Source: Rhodoplanes sp. Z2-YC6860
GTDB lineage: Bacteria; Pseudomonadota; Alphaproteobacteria; Rhizobiales; Xanthobacteraceae
Direction: 5' to 3'
Assembly (NCBI RefSeq): GCF_001579845.1
Contig: NZ_CP007440.1
Coordinates: forward strand, 6,718,029 to 6,782,028
DNA length: 64,000 nucleotides
Position numbers and translations under genes: made by a program. The notes beneath the pieces were generated by a model. It searched no databases. It was given only the letters and a program-made list of their open reading frames with translations, and was not told the DNA's origin. Shown in pieces: positions 19,200-29,791 of this stretch. Every line of letters starts with the position of its first letter. The stretch's first letter is position 1.

Positions 19200-20201
19200 C
19201 TACTGCGAGCCCTCCAAACCGGCAGCCTTGATGACGGGATAGTACTTCTCGGATTCCGCCTTGATAAAGCGCGCAAAGGCTTCGGGACTGTCGCTCACTT
19301 TCGCGGTCGTGCCGAGCTTCCGGGTCGCTTCCTTCACGTCGGGCATGGCCAGCACCTTGGTCATGCCGGCATAAATCTTGTTCACGACGGCTGGCGGCGT
19401 ACCGGCCGGCGCGAGCAAGCCGGTCCAACCGGTGATGACGACGTCCTTATAGCCCAATTCGGACGGCGTCGGGACATTGGGAAACTGCTCATCACGCTGG
19501 TCGCCGAAGGTGGCGAGCATCGTAAGCTTTCCGCTGTTGACGAGATCGGTCACGCCCGACGTGGTGGTGAAGCCAAGCGGGATCTGTCCGCTCATCACGT
19601 CGGTCAGCATCGGCGTCTGTCCGCGGTACGGCACATGGGTCATTTTGATATTGGTGGCAAGAGAAAGCAGCACACCCATTTGATGGGTCTGATTGCCAAT
19701 GCCGGACGAACCGTAGCTGAGCGCTCCCGGGTCGGCTTTTGCGCGGGCGACAACGTCGGCCAACGATTTCAATCCGGATGCGGGACTGGCCACCGCGCCG
19801 AGTGAATTGAGAACCGCCTGGGTGATCGGAGCAAAATCGCGCAGCGTGTTGTAAGGAAGCTTTTTGTAGATGAATTGATTGGTCGTCAGAGCGCTGATCG
19901 ACGCGTAGAGCAGCGTGTAGCCGTCGGGGGTGGCGCGGGCCGCAGCCTCCACGCCGATGATGCCGTTGGCGCCCTGGCGGTTCTCCACGACGCCCTGCTG
20001 GCCCCAGAGCTCACCCATCTTCTGCGCGAGCAGGCGCGCCACAAGGTCGGTCCCGGAGCCGGGCGCTTGCACCACGATGATGCGAATCGGCCGGTTCGGA
20101 AAATCATCCGCGGTCTGCGCCGCGCCTTGCACTACGCCCGAGACAACAACGGCAACCGTCACACTGACCAGCGCAGCAACACGAATGATGGTTTTCATCA
20201 T
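19200..20201 (-). CDS. Bug/TctC-family periplasmic binding protein (within dcw cluster)
   Basis: A periplasmic tricarboxylate/carboxylate binding protein of the Bug family. Signal peptide MMKTIIRVAALVSVTVA... ends AAQT; the mature protein begins DDFPNRPIRIIVVQAPGSG and shows the family beta-strand/loop markers TPDGYTLL, YGSSGIGNQTHQMG, HVPYRGQTPM and PTPSELGY. Residues around the first two loops usually grip the carboxylate. No TctA/TctB membrane subunits lie nearby, as is common for these orphan proteins. Start ATG 20201 (or 20198) has GGGAC upstream. It sits between murG and the racemase-like gene, leftward like the cluster. Confidence 0.9.
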   Translation of the reverse strand: MMKTIIRVAALVSVTVAVVVSGVVQGAAQTADDFPNRPIRIIVVQAPGSGTDLVARLLAQKMGELWGQQGVVENRQGANGIIGVEAAARATPDGYTLLYASISALTTNQFIYKKLPYNTLRDFAPITQAVLNSLGAVASPASGLKSLADVVARAKADPGALSYGSSGIGNQTHQMGVLLSLATNIKMTHVPYRGQTPMLTDVMSGQIPLGFTTTSGVTDLVNSGKLTMLATFGDQRDEQFPNVPTPSELGYKDVVITGWTGLLAPAGTPPAVVNKIYAGMTKVLAMPDVKEATRKLGTTAKVSDSPEAFARFIKAESEKYYPVIKAAGLEGSQ

Positions 20202-20301
20202 GCTTGTCCCACATTTCCGGCTGGTTCGATTGCAGCACGACGTTTGCGGTCGGAGCAATCCGCGTTGTTTGAGCAAGCGGGGCCCGTTTGATGAGCAACC
20301 G

Positions 20302-21024
20302 CTACGGCAGTTCCGCCAGCAGACGGCCATAGCCCGGTATCGTCTCGCGAACCATGAGCTGCTTGTGGATCATCCACGCGTTGCAAGCCTGCGCATGAAC
20401 CACAGGTACCTGAAGGTCCCTTTCGAGCAGTTCGACGACCTTCACGGTCTGCCAGCCGCCGCCGTGGACATAGATGCCGTCAGCGCCCGGATTCTCCCGC
20501 CAGAGCTTCTTGGTGTACGCGTAGACCGCCTCGGTGGAAATCTGGCCGACGTCCTCGAACGGCACTTCGATAGACTGCATCGTCACGCATTCGAGGCCGG
20601 TGTCCTTCATGTAGTCGAGAACGATGCCGATCTGCAGCTTCGAATAACTGACACCGACGAATTTCTTGATCCTCATCGCCTTCATGGCGGCGACATGCAG
20701 TTGCGGCTCGGTCCAGATCGGAATGCCGTGCCGCTTCTCCCAGCTCTTGATCAGCTCGGCCTCGCCCTTCACGCCCAGCAAACAGAACGGCGGCGTGCCT
20801 GCCAGCAGAATGAGATCGACCTTCTGCTCGGCGAGGTCGGCGGTGTACTGCTCGTATTGCGGAATGGCCTTGCTGAACTCCTCACGGACACCGGCACGGA
20901 AGTTGACCATGAATGGCAGGACGCCGATGCCCTCCGGCAGCATGCGGATCAGCTCTTCGATGGCGCCGGGACGGCGCGTCGGCCGCACGAGTCCCACCAC
21001 GCCACGCCACATCGTAAAGGCCAT
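20302..21024 (-). CDS. Asp/Glu racemase superfamily protein (maleate isomerase/arylmalonate decarboxylase-like)
   Basis: A 240-residue protein resembling maleate cis-trans isomerase and arylmalonate decarboxylase relatives. An N-terminal GLVRPTRRPGAIEELIRMLPEG segment, the AGTPPFCLLG loop where this superfamily carries its first active-site residue (here a Cys), the GVSYSKLQIGIV strand, and a late Cys in HAQACNAW match the two-half fold with paired catalytic positions. The substrate cannot be read. It lies between ftsW and a Bug binding protein, both leftward, suggesting uptake and conversion of a small carboxylic acid. Assignment to the superfamily is fairly sure; the reaction is inference. 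Confidence 0.7.
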   Translation of the reverse strand: MAFTMWRGVVGLVRPTRRPGAIEELIRMLPEGIGVLPFMVNFRAGVREEFSKAIPQYEQYTADLAEQKVDLILLAGTPPFCLLGVKGEAELIKSWEKRHGIPIWTEPQLHVAAMKAMRIKKFVGVSYSKLQIGIVLDYMKDTGLECVTMQSIEVPFEDVGQISTEAVYAYTKKLWRENPGADGIYVHGGGWQTVKVVELLERDLQVPVVHAQACNAWMIHKQLMVRETIPGYGRLLAELP

Positions 21025-21140
21025 TTCGATCTCCGGATTTCACGGGCTGCCGACGCGCCAGCATGGTGGCGTTTCGAGCCGGTGACAACAGCATGCCACG
21101 CATGCGCCGTCCGGAATCAAATACAAAGCAAGAGATCGGA

Positions 21141-22292
21141 CTAAACCGGGCTGCCGGAGAGACCCATGCCCGGACTGCTCAGGAACACGGCGCGCGGCCG
21201 TTCGCGGGTCAACGCCAGGAGCATGCCCATGCCGAAGGCAAGCGAGATCATCGACGAGCCGCCGTAGGAGACGAACGGCAGCGTCATGCCCTTGGCCGGC
21301 ATCAAATGCAGATTCACCGCCATGTTGATCGCCGACTGAATGCCGAACAACATCGCCAGGCCCGCGGACGCAAAGCGGACGAAAGGATCGCCGCTGTTGA
21401 CCGCGTGCCGCAACGTGCGGATCACGATGAAGGCGAACAGCGCCAGCAGCGCGAGGCACAGCACGATGCCGAACTCCTCGGCGCCGACCGCAAACACGAA
21501 GTCGGTGTGGCTTTCCGGCAGGAGCCGCTTCACGGTGCCCTCGCCCGGGCCGCGGCCGAGCCAGCCGCCGCGCGCGAAGCTTTCCATTGCCAGATCGATG
21601 TTGAAGGTGTCGCCCGAGCCGCGATCCATGAAGCGCTGGATGCGCTGGGTGACGTGCGGCACAGTGAAATAGGCGCCGACCAAGCCAAGCGCCGCGACGC
21701 CGCCAAGCCCCACGACCCAGATCAGCCGCATGCCGGCCATGAAGAACAGCGCGCCCCAGACCAGCGTGATCAGCATGGTCTGGCCGAAGTCGGGCTGGAT
21801 CACGAGAAGCGCCGTCACCAGAAGCAGCAGGCCGAGCGCCACGGTGTTGGCCGGCATCTCAGGCTTGCGCGTGGACTCGGCAAATAGCCAGGCGATCAGG
21901 ATGACAAACGCAGGCTTGAGAAATTCCGACGGCTGCACGTTGACGCCGGCGATGACCAGCCAGCGCTTGGCGCCCTTGATCTCGGCGCCGAAGAAAGGCG
22001 TCACCGCAACGAGGCACAGGCTGATCAGGAATATCACCAGCGCGACGCGGCGGACGCCGCGCGGAGACAGGAACGACGTCAGCAGCAGCACCGCGATGGT
22101 TGGGATCAGGAAGATGATGTGGCGGTTGACGAAGTGGAACGGATCCAGATTGAGCCGCGCCGCAACCGGCGGGCTTGCCGCAAGCGACAGGATGATGCCG
22201 CCGAGCATGAGGCCGAAGATCGCTGCGAGGACCGGACGGTCGACCGTCCACCACCAGTCGCCGATCGGCGTGCGAACCTTGCGCGAAACCAT
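21141..22292 (-). CDS. ftsW: Lipid II polymerase/division protein FtsW
   Basis: A SEDS-family glycosyltransferase partnered with FtsI. About ten membrane segments are visible. Family motifs include ARLNLDPFHFVNRH, GAKRWLVIAGVNVQPSEFLKPAFV, QPDFGQTMLI, GRGPGEGTVKRLLPESHTDFVFAVGAEEFG and LMPAKGMTLPFVSYGGSSM. Length 383 residues is typical. It is followed downstream by the two-gene metabolic insertion rather than by murG. Confidence 0.97.
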   Translation of the reverse strand: MVSRKVRTPIGDWWWTVDRPVLAAIFGLMLGGIILSLAASPPVAARLNLDPFHFVNRHIIFLIPTIAVLLLTSFLSPRGVRRVALVIFLISLCLVAVTPFFGAEIKGAKRWLVIAGVNVQPSEFLKPAFVILIAWLFAESTRKPEMPANTVALGLLLLVTALLVIQPDFGQTMLITLVWGALFFMAGMRLIWVVGLGGVAALGLVGAYFTVPHVTQRIQRFMDRGSGDTFNIDLAMESFARGGWLGRGPGEGTVKRLLPESHTDFVFAVGAEEFGIVLCLALLALFAFIVIRTLRHAVNSGDPFVRFASAGLAMLFGIQSAINMAVNLHLMPAKGMTLPFVSYGGSSMISLAFGMGMLLALTRERPRAVFLSSPGMGLSGSPV

Positions 22293-22385
22293 GTGTGGGC
22301 CCTCGTCCCTGTAAGAGGTGACGCGCCGTGGTTTCCAGGCGGTTAACGGGACGCCATTACGAGCGAATTTCGCACGGCAGGCCGG

Positions 22386-23789
22386 TCACTTAAACGGCGT
22401 GACACCAGGGATCTTCAGCACCAGCTCGCGGAAATGGTCGCCGCGGACCTCGAAATTGCGGAATTGGTCGAACGAGGCGCAGGCCGGCGAGAGCAGCACC
22501 ACCGGTTCCTTGAGGCCGGAGGCCTCGGCGTCCCGGGTCGAGGTTTCCAGAGCCCGATCGATGGTGCCGGAGATCTCATAGGGCACCTTGCCGTCGAGGG
22601 TCTGGGCGAATTCTTTCGCCGCCTCGCCGACCAGGTAGGCCTTCCTGATACGCGGAAAGAACTCTTCCAGCGATGTGATGCCGCCCGCCTTGGCCTTTCC
22701 GCCGGCGATCCAGAACATATCGGTGAACGAAGCCAGCGCCTGCGCGGACGAGTCCGCATTGGTCGCCTTGGAGTCGTTGACGAACAGCACCGCGCCCTTG
22801 CGGCCGACCTGCTCCATGCGATGGGCGAGGCCGGGAAAGCTCTTCAAACCACGTTCGATCTCGGCAGATGTCAAACCGGAAAACCAACAGGCGGTCGATG
22901 CGAAGGCGGCATTCTGCGCGTTGTGCCGGCCGCGCAACGACCCGATGCCTGATACATCACCGAGCACTTCGGCCTGCGCTGACGACTTGATGCCCCTCGC
23001 GACGACCTGCGTGCCGCGCACGAAAGTCCCTCGTGGCAGCTCGCGCGACGCGGAGACCGGAACGGCCTGGATGTCTTTGCGTCCCGCAAGGCGTCGCGCG
23101 ATGGCTTCGGTATAGCTGTCATCGACGCCGACCAGCGCGACGTCGGACTTCGCAACCAATCGCTCCTTGACGGCAGCGTAGTGCTCCATGGTGCCGTGGC
23201 GGTCGAGATGATCGGGCGACAGGTTGATAAGGATCCCGACCGACGGATTGAGCGAGGGCGCGAGATCGATCTGGTAGGACGAGCACTCGATGACGTGAAA
23301 GCGATTGGCGGCGGGCGGCTCGAGCGACAGGATCGCGGTGCCGATGTTGCCGCCGAGCTGCACGTTCTTGCCGGCGGTGCGCAGGATATGCGCGATCAGC
23401 GCCGTGGTGGTGGACTTGCCGTTGGTGCCGGTGATGGCAACGAACGGCGAATGTGGCGCAAGCCGCAACCGCTCGCGGCAGAACAGCTCGATGTCGCCGA
23501 CCACCTCGGCACCGGCGGCTTGCGCGAGCTTCACCGACCAGTGCGGCTCGGGATGCGTGAGCGGCACGCCGGGCGCGAGCACCAGCGCTGCGACCTTCGA
23601 CCAGTCGATGTTGCGGAGGTCTTGCGCCGTGATGCCGGCCTCTTGCGCCTTCTTGACGCTCGCGGCGTTGTCATCCCAGGCGACGACATCGGCGCCGCCA
23701 GCCTTCAGCGCCTGCGCGCTAACCAGCCCCGAACCGCCAAGGCCGAAGACCGCGACGCGCTTGCTGGCGAAGGAATGGACCGGCGTCAT
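22386..23789 (-). CDS. murD: UDP-N-acetylmuramoylalanine--D-glutamate ligase MurD
   Basis: Adds D-Glu to UDP-MurNAc-L-Ala. The N-terminal Rossmann-like start is [24 protein letters not shown] loop [13 protein letters not shown]; ligase motifs ECSSYQIDL and [14 protein letters not shown]-terminal [15 protein letters not shown]. 467 residues. A GGGAGGG ribosome site lies upstream of ATG 23789. Between it and mraY lies a 101-bp palindromic repeat, so mRNA continuity passes through that element. Confidence 0.97.
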   Translation of the reverse strand: MTPVHSFASKRVAVFGLGGSGLVSAQALKAGGADVVAWDDNAASVKKAQEAGITAQDLRNIDWSKVAALVLAPGVPLTHPEPHWSVKLAQAAGAEVVGDIELFCRERLRLAPHSPFVAITGTNGKSTTTALIAHILRTAGKNVQLGGNIGTAILSLEPPAANRFHVIECSSYQIDLAPSLNPSVGILINLSPDHLDRHGTMEHYAAVKERLVAKSDVALVGVDDSYTEAIARRLAGRKDIQAVPVSASRELPRGTFVRGTQVVARGIKSSAQAEVLGDVSGIGSLRGRHNAQNAAFASTACWFSGLTSAEIERGLKSFPGLAHRMEQVGRKGAVLFVNDSKATNADSSAQALASFTDMFWIAGGKAKAGGITSLEEFFPRIRKAYLVGEAAKEFAQTLDGKVPYEISGTIDRALETSTRDAEASGLKEPVVLLSPACASFDQFRNFEVRGDHFRELVLKIPGVTPFK

Positions 23790-23806
23790 CGTAATCCCTC
23801 CCTTCG

Positions 23807-23907
23807 GTCATTCCGGGGCGCGAGCGTAGCGAGCGAACCCGGAATCCATAACCACTGCTGCGGAGTATGGATTCCGGGTTCGCGCCTCCGGCGCGCCCCC
23901 GAATGAC
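23807..23907. repeat. REP-like palindromic element between mraY and murD
   Basis: A 101-base imperfect palindrome. Outer arms GTCATTCCGGGGCGCG and CGCGCCCCCGAATGAC pair with one mismatch; an inner pair, GAACCCGGAATCCATA and TATGGATTCCGGGTTC, is perfect. This form recurs in many Bradyrhizobium-type genomes (my recollection, not checked here). It could fold in the mraY-murD mRNA. Confidence 0.75.
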
Positions 23908-23925
23908 TGCGGAGGAAGCTTTCAA

Positions 23926-25011
23926 TCATCGCAGCTTGAGCGTCGCGAGCCCTGCCAGCGCCAGCACGATGGCGATGATCCAGAACCGGATCACGATCTG
24001 CGACTCGGTCCAGCCGAGCTGCTCGAAGTGATGATGGATCGGCGCCATCCTGAACACGCGCTTGCCGGTGAGCTTGAACGAAACCACCTGCACGATCACC
24101 GACACGGCTTCGAGCACGAACAATCCGCCGATGATGGCAAGTGCGATCTCGTGCTTGGTCGCGACCGCGACCGAGCCGATCAGCCCGCCGAGCGCCAGCG
24201 AGCCGGTGTCGCCCATGAAGATCGAGGCCGGCGGCGCGTTGAACCACAGGAAGCCCAGGCCCGCGCCGATCACGGCGCCGCAGATGATCGCAAGCTCGCC
24301 CGCGCCGGGCACGAAATGGATCTGCAGGTAGTCGGCGAACACCGCGTTGCCGACCAGATAGGCGATGCCGACGAAGCTCGCCGAGGCGATCATCACCGGG
24401 CCGATGGCAAGGCCATCGAGGCCGTCGGTGAGGTTCACGGCATTGCCGGCGCCGACGATGATGAAGGCCGTGAAGATCGGGAAGAACCAGCCGAGGTTGA
24501 CCACCGCATCCTTGAACACCGGGATGGTCAGCGAGGTCGCGAAGCTCGGCCGGCCGAGGCTTGCGAAAGCGATGCAGGCGGCGAGCGCAATCGAGGCCTC
24601 GATGATCAGCCGGAACTTGCCGGCGAAGCCGCTGTGCGTCTGCCGCGTCACCTTGAGGTAATCGTCGTAGAAGCCGACCAGCCCAAAGCCCAGCGTCACC
24701 GCCAGCACGATCCAGACATACGGATTGCGCGGATTGGCCCACAGCACCGTCGACACCACGATGCCGAACAGGATCATCAACCCGCCCATGGTCGGCGTGC
24801 CGGCCTTGGAGATGATGTGCGACTTCGGCCCGTCGGCGCGGATCGGCTGACCCTTGCCCTGGCGCAGCCGCAGATGATCGATGATCCACGGCCCGAACAT
24901 GAAGACGAAAACCAGCGCGGTGATCAGCGATCCCGCGGTGCGCACCGTCAGGTAACGAAACACGTTAAAGATCGAAAGCGTGCTGGATAAATCGGCCAAC
25001 CAATAAAGCAT
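23926..25011 (-). CDS. mraY: Phospho-MurNAc-pentapeptide transferase MraY
   Basis: The polytopic membrane enzyme making lipid I from UDP-MurNAc-pentapeptide and undecaprenyl phosphate. Motifs are [14 protein letters not shown], the first aspartate motif [23 protein letters not shown] (catalytic Asp region), [12 protein letters not shown], and the [13 protein letters not shown] loop. ATG 25011 gives 361 residues, lies just after the murF stop, and has AGGG upstream; the frame is open further but those residues lie inside murF. Confidence 0.97.
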   Translation of the reverse strand: MLYWLADLSSTLSIFNVFRYLTVRTAGSLITALVFVFMFGPWIIDHLRLRQGKGQPIRADGPKSHIISKAGTPTMGGLMILFGIVVSTVLWANPRNPYVWIVLAVTLGFGLVGFYDDYLKVTRQTHSGFAGKFRLIIEASIALAACIAFASLGRPSFATSLTIPVFKDAVVNLGWFFPIFTAFIIVGAGNAVNLTDGLDGLAIGPVMIASASFVGIAYLVGNAVFADYLQIHFVPGAGELAIICGAVIGAGLGFLWFNAPPASIFMGDTGSLALGGLIGSVAVATKHEIALAIIGGLFVLEAVSVIVQVVSFKLTGKRVFRMAPIHHHFEQLGWTESQIVIRFWIIAIVLALAGLATLKLR

Positions 25012-25015
25012 CGGA

Positions 25016-26458
25016 TCAACCCTGGGCGGCCGCCGTTTCGCGATCGCCATGCGACGGAAATTGCCGGATGAGCGCCTTGACGATGGGGCCCATCTTGGAA
25101 CCAAGCGAGCCTTTGACCATCATCGCGTCGCCGGCGCGAACCGCTCCGAGCACTTGTGATTCGAGTGCAGCGGCGCTCTCGGCATAGCCGCCCCTGCGGC
25201 CGGAGGGAAGAGCCTCCCAGAACCCCCGATACAACGAGCCGGCGCAGAACACGAGGTCGACCGCGCTCTCCTCGATCGGCTTGACGAGTCCGCTATGCAA
25301 TTCCCCGCCCCGCGGGCCAAGCTCCAGCATCTCGCCGAGCACCGCGATGCGCCGGCCGCGCGCGCCGATCGGCGCCTGGCCGAGCAGCGCAATGGCGGCC
25401 CGCATCGAAGCCGGATTGGCGTTATAGCTCTCATCGATCAAGAGAGCCTGGCCGCCCGGCACGTCGAGCGTCTGGCGCGCGCCGCGGCCGGTCGGCGGCG
25501 CGAGCTTGCTGAGCGCAAGCGCCGCGATCGCGAGATCGGCGCCGGCAAGCGTTGCAGCGGCGAGCACGGCGAGCGAGTTCTGCACCACGTGGCGGCCCGG
25601 CGCGCCGAGTTTGTAGGTCACATCATGACCGAGGATGCGCGCTTGCACGGTCGAGGAGTCGGCCTGCAGCGCAAACTTGAGCAGTCGCGCGTCGGCCTTG
25701 GCGTGCTCGCCGAACGAAACGATATGGGCGACGCTGGTGTTCTTGGCAGCACTTTGAAGGCGGGCGAAGTGCGGATTGTCGCGGTTGATCACCGCGGCGC
25801 CGCCCGGCACGACGCCTTGAAAGATCTCGGCCTTGGCGTCGGCGATGGCTTCGACCGAGGCGAAGAACTCGAGATGCACCGGCTCGACCGTGGTGACGAT
25901 GGCGACGTGAGGCCGCACGAGCTTGGTCAGCGGCGCGATCTCGCCCGCGTGATTCATGCCCATTTCGAGCACGGCATATTTCGCGCTCTCGGGACAGCGG
26001 GCGAGCGACAGCGGCACGCCCCAGTGATTGTTGTAGGATGCGGCCGACGCGTGGGTCTCGCCTTCGCTCGACAGCGCGATCCGCAGCGCCTCCTTGGTGC
26101 CGGTCTTGCCGACCGAGCCGGTGACGCCGATGAACTTTGCCTTGCTGCGAGCGCGTGCTGCGCGCGCGAGCGCGATCAGACCTTCCAGAACGTCGGACAC
26201 GACGAGGAGCGGCGCATCCTTGGCGAAGCTGCCGCGCTTGTCGGCGGCGACGACCGCAAGCCCGGCGCCAGCCTTGAGCGCCGCATCGACGAATTCATGG
26301 CCGTCGCGGGCGTCGCCCTTGATGGCAAAGAAAGCCTCACCGGGCGCAACGGTGCGCGTGTCGATCGAAAGCCCGCTGATGCTCGCCGGCAGTGCGCCGT
26401 GCAACTCCGCGCCCATCGCCTTGGCCATGGCTTCGACGGTCCACAGTGGTGCGCTCAT
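25016..26458 (-). CDS. murF: UDP-MurNAc-tripeptide--D-Ala-D-Ala ligase MurF
   Basis: Adds the D-Ala-D-Ala made by Ddl. Motifs are [18 protein letters not shown] at the N-terminus, [16 protein letters not shown] (ATP loop), [17 protein letters not shown], and [14 protein letters not shown] in the C-terminal domain. 480 residues, normal length. Its ATG overlaps the murE stop by 4 nt. Confidence 0.97.
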   Translation of the reverse strand: MSAPLWTVEAMAKAMGAELHGALPASISGLSIDTRTVAPGEAFFAIKGDARDGHEFVDAALKAGAGLAVVAADKRGSFAKDAPLLVVSDVLEGLIALARAARARSKAKFIGVTGSVGKTGTKEALRIALSSEGETHASAASYNNHWGVPLSLARCPESAKYAVLEMGMNHAGEIAPLTKLVRPHVAIVTTVEPVHLEFFASVEAIADAKAEIFQGVVPGGAAVINRDNPHFARLQSAAKNTSVAHIVSFGEHAKADARLLKFALQADSSTVQARILGHDVTYKLGAPGRHVVQNSLAVLAAATLAGADLAIAALALSKLAPPTGRGARQTLDVPGGQALLIDESYNANPASMRAAIALLGQAPIGARGRRIAVLGEMLELGPRGGELHSGLVKPIEESAVDLVFCAGSLYRGFWEALPSGRRGGYAESAAALESQVLGAVRAGDAMMVKGSLGSKMGPIVKALIRQFPSHGDRETAAAQG

Positions 26459-27909
26459 ACCACCTTCTCCTGCAACGCGGCTTCCACCTCGTGGTGATCG
26501 CTGAATTCCAATACACGGTCGCCGATGATCTGGCCGCTCTCGTGGCCCTTGCCGGCGATCAGCAGCACGTCGCCGGGCTCGAGCGTTGCGATCGATGTGC
26601 GGATCGCCTCGCGACGGTCGCCGATTTCGGTCGCGCCGGGCACCGCGGCGAGGATCGCGGCACGGATCGTTTCGGGCTTCTCATTCCGCGGATTGTCGTC
26701 GGTGATGATGACGCGATCGGCATTCTGCGCAGCGATCGCGCCCATGATCGGCCGCTTGCCGGCATCGCGGTTGCCGCCGGCGCCGAACACCACGACAAGC
26801 TTTCGTTTCACATAGGGTCGCAGCGCTGCGAGCGCTTTTTCCAGTGCATCGGGCTTGTGCGCATAGTCGACGAAGATCGGCGCGCCGTTGCGTTCGCCAA
26901 CCAGATCGAGTCTTCCTTTCGCGCCCTTGAGCTCCGACAGCGTCGCGAACACGGCGCCCGGCTCGCCGCCGGTGGCGATCACAAGGCCCGCCGAGACCAG
27001 TGCATTCTCGACCTGGAAGCCGCCGACCAGCGGCAGCTTCAGCGAATAGGTCTTGCCGGCATGGGCGAGCGTGAGCCGCTGGGCAAAGCCGTCGATCGCG
27101 GTCTCGACCAGGCGGATGCCGTCGCCCTTGCGGCCCACGGTCATCAGCTTCAGCCCGCGCTTTTTCGCCGCTGCGACGACGGTGTCGCTGTGCTCGTGAT
27201 CGACGTCGATCACCGCGCCGCCGCCATCGACGACGAGCGCCTCGAACAACCGGAGCTTGGCCGCAAGATACGCCTCGACGCTCGGATGATAGTCCAGATG
27301 ATCGCGGCTCAGATTGGTGAAGCCCGCGGCAGCGACGCGGACGCCGTCGAGCCGGTGCTGATCGAGGCCGTGCGACGATGCTTCCATCACCAGATGCGTG
27401 ACGCCCTCGTCGGCGAGTTCGGCCAGCGTCTTGTGCAGCCCGACCGGATCCGGCGTGGTCAGCGAGCCGTAGATCTCTTTCTTCGGCGTCACCACGCCGA
27501 TGGTGCCGAGACTTGCGGCTTCGTAACCCAACGCCGCCCAGATCTGCCGGGTGAAGGCGGCGACCGAGGTCTTGCCGCTGGTGCCGGTGACCGCCGCGAT
27601 CACCTTGGGCTGCTTCCGATAGAAATGCGCCGCCGCAATCGAGAGCGCCTTGCGCGCATTGGCGACCTGAACGAACGCCGCGCCATTCGGCAACGGCGCC
27701 TGCGGCGCACGCTCGCCGACGATCGCGGCCGCGCCGGCCTGCGCGGCAAGCGCTGCGAAACCCATGCCGTCCGCTTTGGTGCCAGGCACGGCGACGAACA
27801 GATCGCCGCGTTTGACCGCACGGCTGTCTGCGGTCACGCCGCCGATTTCGAGCGCAGCCGTGCGCGCATCGAGCGGAGCCTGATCAGTCAGGAGTTCGGA
27901 AAGCTTCAT
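26455..27909 (-). CDS. murE: UDP-MurNAc-L-Ala-D-Glu--meso-diaminopimelate ligase MurE
   Basis: The Mur ligase that adds the third residue. It carries VTGTSGKTSVAAF (ATP loop), MEASSHGLDQHRL, and the DDNPRNE motif whose DNPR signature marks the meso-DAP-adding type, consistent with Gram-negative DAP peptidoglycan. ATG 27909 (MKLSELL) is the likely start; ATG 27942 eleven codons upstream is also in frame. Confidence 0.96.
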   Translation of the reverse strand: MKLSELLTDQAPLDARTAALEIGGVTADSRAVKRGDLFVAVPGTKADGMGFAALAAQAGAAAIVGERAPQAPLPNGAAFVQVANARKALSIAAAHFYRKQPKVIAAVTGTSGKTSVAAFTRQIWAALGYEAASLGTIGVVTPKKEIYGSLTTPDPVGLHKTLAELADEGVTHLVMEASSHGLDQHRLDGVRVAAAGFTNLSRDHLDYHPSVEAYLAAKLRLFEALVVDGGGAVIDVDHEHSDTVVAAAKKRGLKLMTVGRKGDGIRLVETAIDGFAQRLTLAHAGKTYSLKLPLVGGFQVENALVSAGLVIATGGEPGAVFATLSELKGAKGRLDLVGERNGAPIFVDYAHKPDALEKALAALRPYVKRKLVVVFGAGGNRDAGKRPIMGAIAAQNADRVIITDDNPRNEKPETIRAAILAAVPGATEIGDRREAIRTSIATLEPGDVLLIAGKGHESGQIIGDRVLEFSDHHEVEAALQEKVV

Positions 27910-28004
27910 CGCCGCCGTTGTCGTGGCACGGAACCGCGCCACAGCATTCTGAAGAACCGGACCGTCCTATGACACGCCCGGGGCTGCGCCGCCAGAACTT
28001 CCCG

Positions 28005-29786
28005 CTATGACGATTTGCCCTTGCCCAGGAAGAGTTGATCGGCCGTAGGCATGTCGAAGCGCGGCTCGACGCCCAGCATCGGCGCGATCCGGGTGACGAC
28101 CCGGCCTGCGGTCGCTCCGGCGTTCCAGGCCGAGGTGGCAAAGCCGTGGGTCTCCGGGATGCCCTGGGGCTCGTCGAGGATGACCATCATCTGATAGCGC
28201 GGCTTGTCGGACGGGAATATCGCCGTGAAGGTGGTCAAAAGTTTGGTCTTGGAGTAGCGGCCGTTGACCACCTTTTCCGCGGTGCCGGTCTTGCCCCCGA
28301 CGTAATAGCCCGGGATATCGGCCTTCCTTGCCGAGCCCCGCTCGGCGTTGATCCGCATCAGATAGCGCATCTTCTCGCTGGTCTCGGGCTTGATGACCAC
28401 CTTGGCGAGCTTCATCGCGTCTTCCTGGGAGCGCTTCAGGAAGGTCGGCGGAATGAGGTAGCCGCCGTTGACCAGCGCACTGATGGCTGCGACCGCCTGC
28501 AGCGGCGCGACCGAGAGGCCGTGACCGAACGCGATAGTGACGGTGTTCAACTCGCCCCAGCGCTTGGGCACGATCGGCTCGGCGCTTTCCGGCAACTCGG
28601 TGCGCAGCCGGTCGAGCTGGCCCATCTTCTTCAGGAACCACTTGTGGTACTCGACGCCCATGAACAGCGCCATGCGCGCGGTGCCGATGTTCGACGAGTA
28701 GGTGAAGATCTCCGGCACCGTCAGGAAGCGGTTCTGAGCGTGGTAGTCGTGGATCGTGAACTTGCCGTAGCGCAGCGACGCACGCGCATCGAAGGTCGAG
28801 GTGAGCTGCACCCGGCCGGAGTCGAGCGCCATGGCGAGCGTCAGCGCCTTGAAGGTCGAGCCCAGCTCGAACACGCCGGTGGTGATGCGGTTGATGCGGG
28901 TCGGATCGTTGGCCTGCTGCGGACTGTTGGGGTCATAATCCGGCAGCGACACCATCGAGATGATCTCGCCGGTGTTCACGTCGACCACGACACCGGCCGC
29001 GGCCTTGACCTTGAACTTCTGCGCCGCCCAGATCAGCTCGTCGCGCATCGCATGCTGCACGCGAAGATCGACCGCAAGCTCGACCGGCTTCTGCTGCTGG
29101 TCGGTGGCAAGCCCCGCCATGTGCAGCGCCTGGAGGCCGTGGTTGTCGAGCCACTTCTCCATTCCGGCGATGCCTTGATTGTCGATGTTGACGTGACCGA
29201 TCAGGTGCGAGACCTCGGCGCTGTTCGGATAGACGCGCTTGTTTTCGGCGAGGAAGCCCACGCCGGGAAGTCCCAGCCGGTAGATGTCCTGACGCTGCTT
29301 GGTGGAGATTTCGCGCTTCAGCCAGACGAAGCCGCGGCGCGAGGCGAGCCGCTCGCGCAGTTCAGCCGGATCCATGTCGGGCAGCACCGCGGTGAGAAGC
29401 TCGGTGGCCTCATCGACGTCGATCAGGCGGCGCGGCTCGGCGAAGAGCGACGGCGCGCGCACATCGGTCGCCAGCACGAGGCCGTTGCGGTCGAGAATAT
29501 CGGGCCGCGCGGTGGCGACAGCCTCGCGCGCGACGCCACGCTTGCTGAAATGACTCTCCGGCGCCACCGCGAACATCACGAGGCGCGCGGCGATCACCGC
29601 ATAGACCGCGCCGAAAGCCAGGATTGCCAAGCCGACGCGCGCCCTCGCCTTGGCGGTGCGGTCAACATTGCGGCCGTAGAGCAACGTGCCGATCAGATTG
29701 CCACGACGCTTGGCTGGCGCGGGCTTGGCCGGGGCGGTCGCCGCCTCGGGCGCTGATGGCATGTCAGGAAGCGCTTGCTCGTCCAT
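28005..29786 (-). CDS. ftsI: Peptidoglycan transpeptidase FtsI (PBP3)
   Basis: Septal class B penicillin-binding protein, 593 residues. An Ala/Pro-rich cytoplasmic tail of about 50 residues leads into one membrane segment (GLAILAFGAVYAVIAARLVMF). The PBP dimer domain includes GVAREAVATARPDILDRNG. The catalytic motifs are S310-T-F-K (ELGSTFKAL), the SSN at 364-366, and GGKTGTAE near residue 495. It starts 5 bases after the ftsL stop. Confidence 0.97.
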   Translation of the reverse strand: MDEQALPDMPSAPEAATAPAKPAPAKRRGNLIGTLLYGRNVDRTAKARARVGLAILAFGAVYAVIAARLVMFAVAPESHFSKRGVAREAVATARPDILDRNGLVLATDVRAPSLFAEPRRLIDVDEATELLTAVLPDMDPAELRERLASRRGFVWLKREISTKQRQDIYRLGLPGVGFLAENKRVYPNSAEVSHLIGHVNIDNQGIAGMEKWLDNHGLQALHMAGLATDQQQKPVELAVDLRVQHAMRDELIWAAQKFKVKAAAGVVVDVNTGEIISMVSLPDYDPNSPQQANDPTRINRITTGVFELGSTFKALTLAMALDSGRVQLTSTFDARASLRYGKFTIHDYHAQNRFLTVPEIFTYSSNIGTARMALFMGVEYHKWFLKKMGQLDRLRTELPESAEPIVPKRWGELNTVTIAFGHGLSVAPLQAVAAISALVNGGYLIPPTFLKRSQEDAMKLAKVVIKPETSEKMRYLMRINAERGSARKADIPGYYVGGKTGTAEKVVNGRYSKTKLLTTFTAIFPSDKPRYQMMVILDEPQGIPETHGFATSAWNAGATAGRVVTRIAPMLGVEPRFDMPTADQLFLGKGKSS

Positions 29787-29791
29787 CGCCG

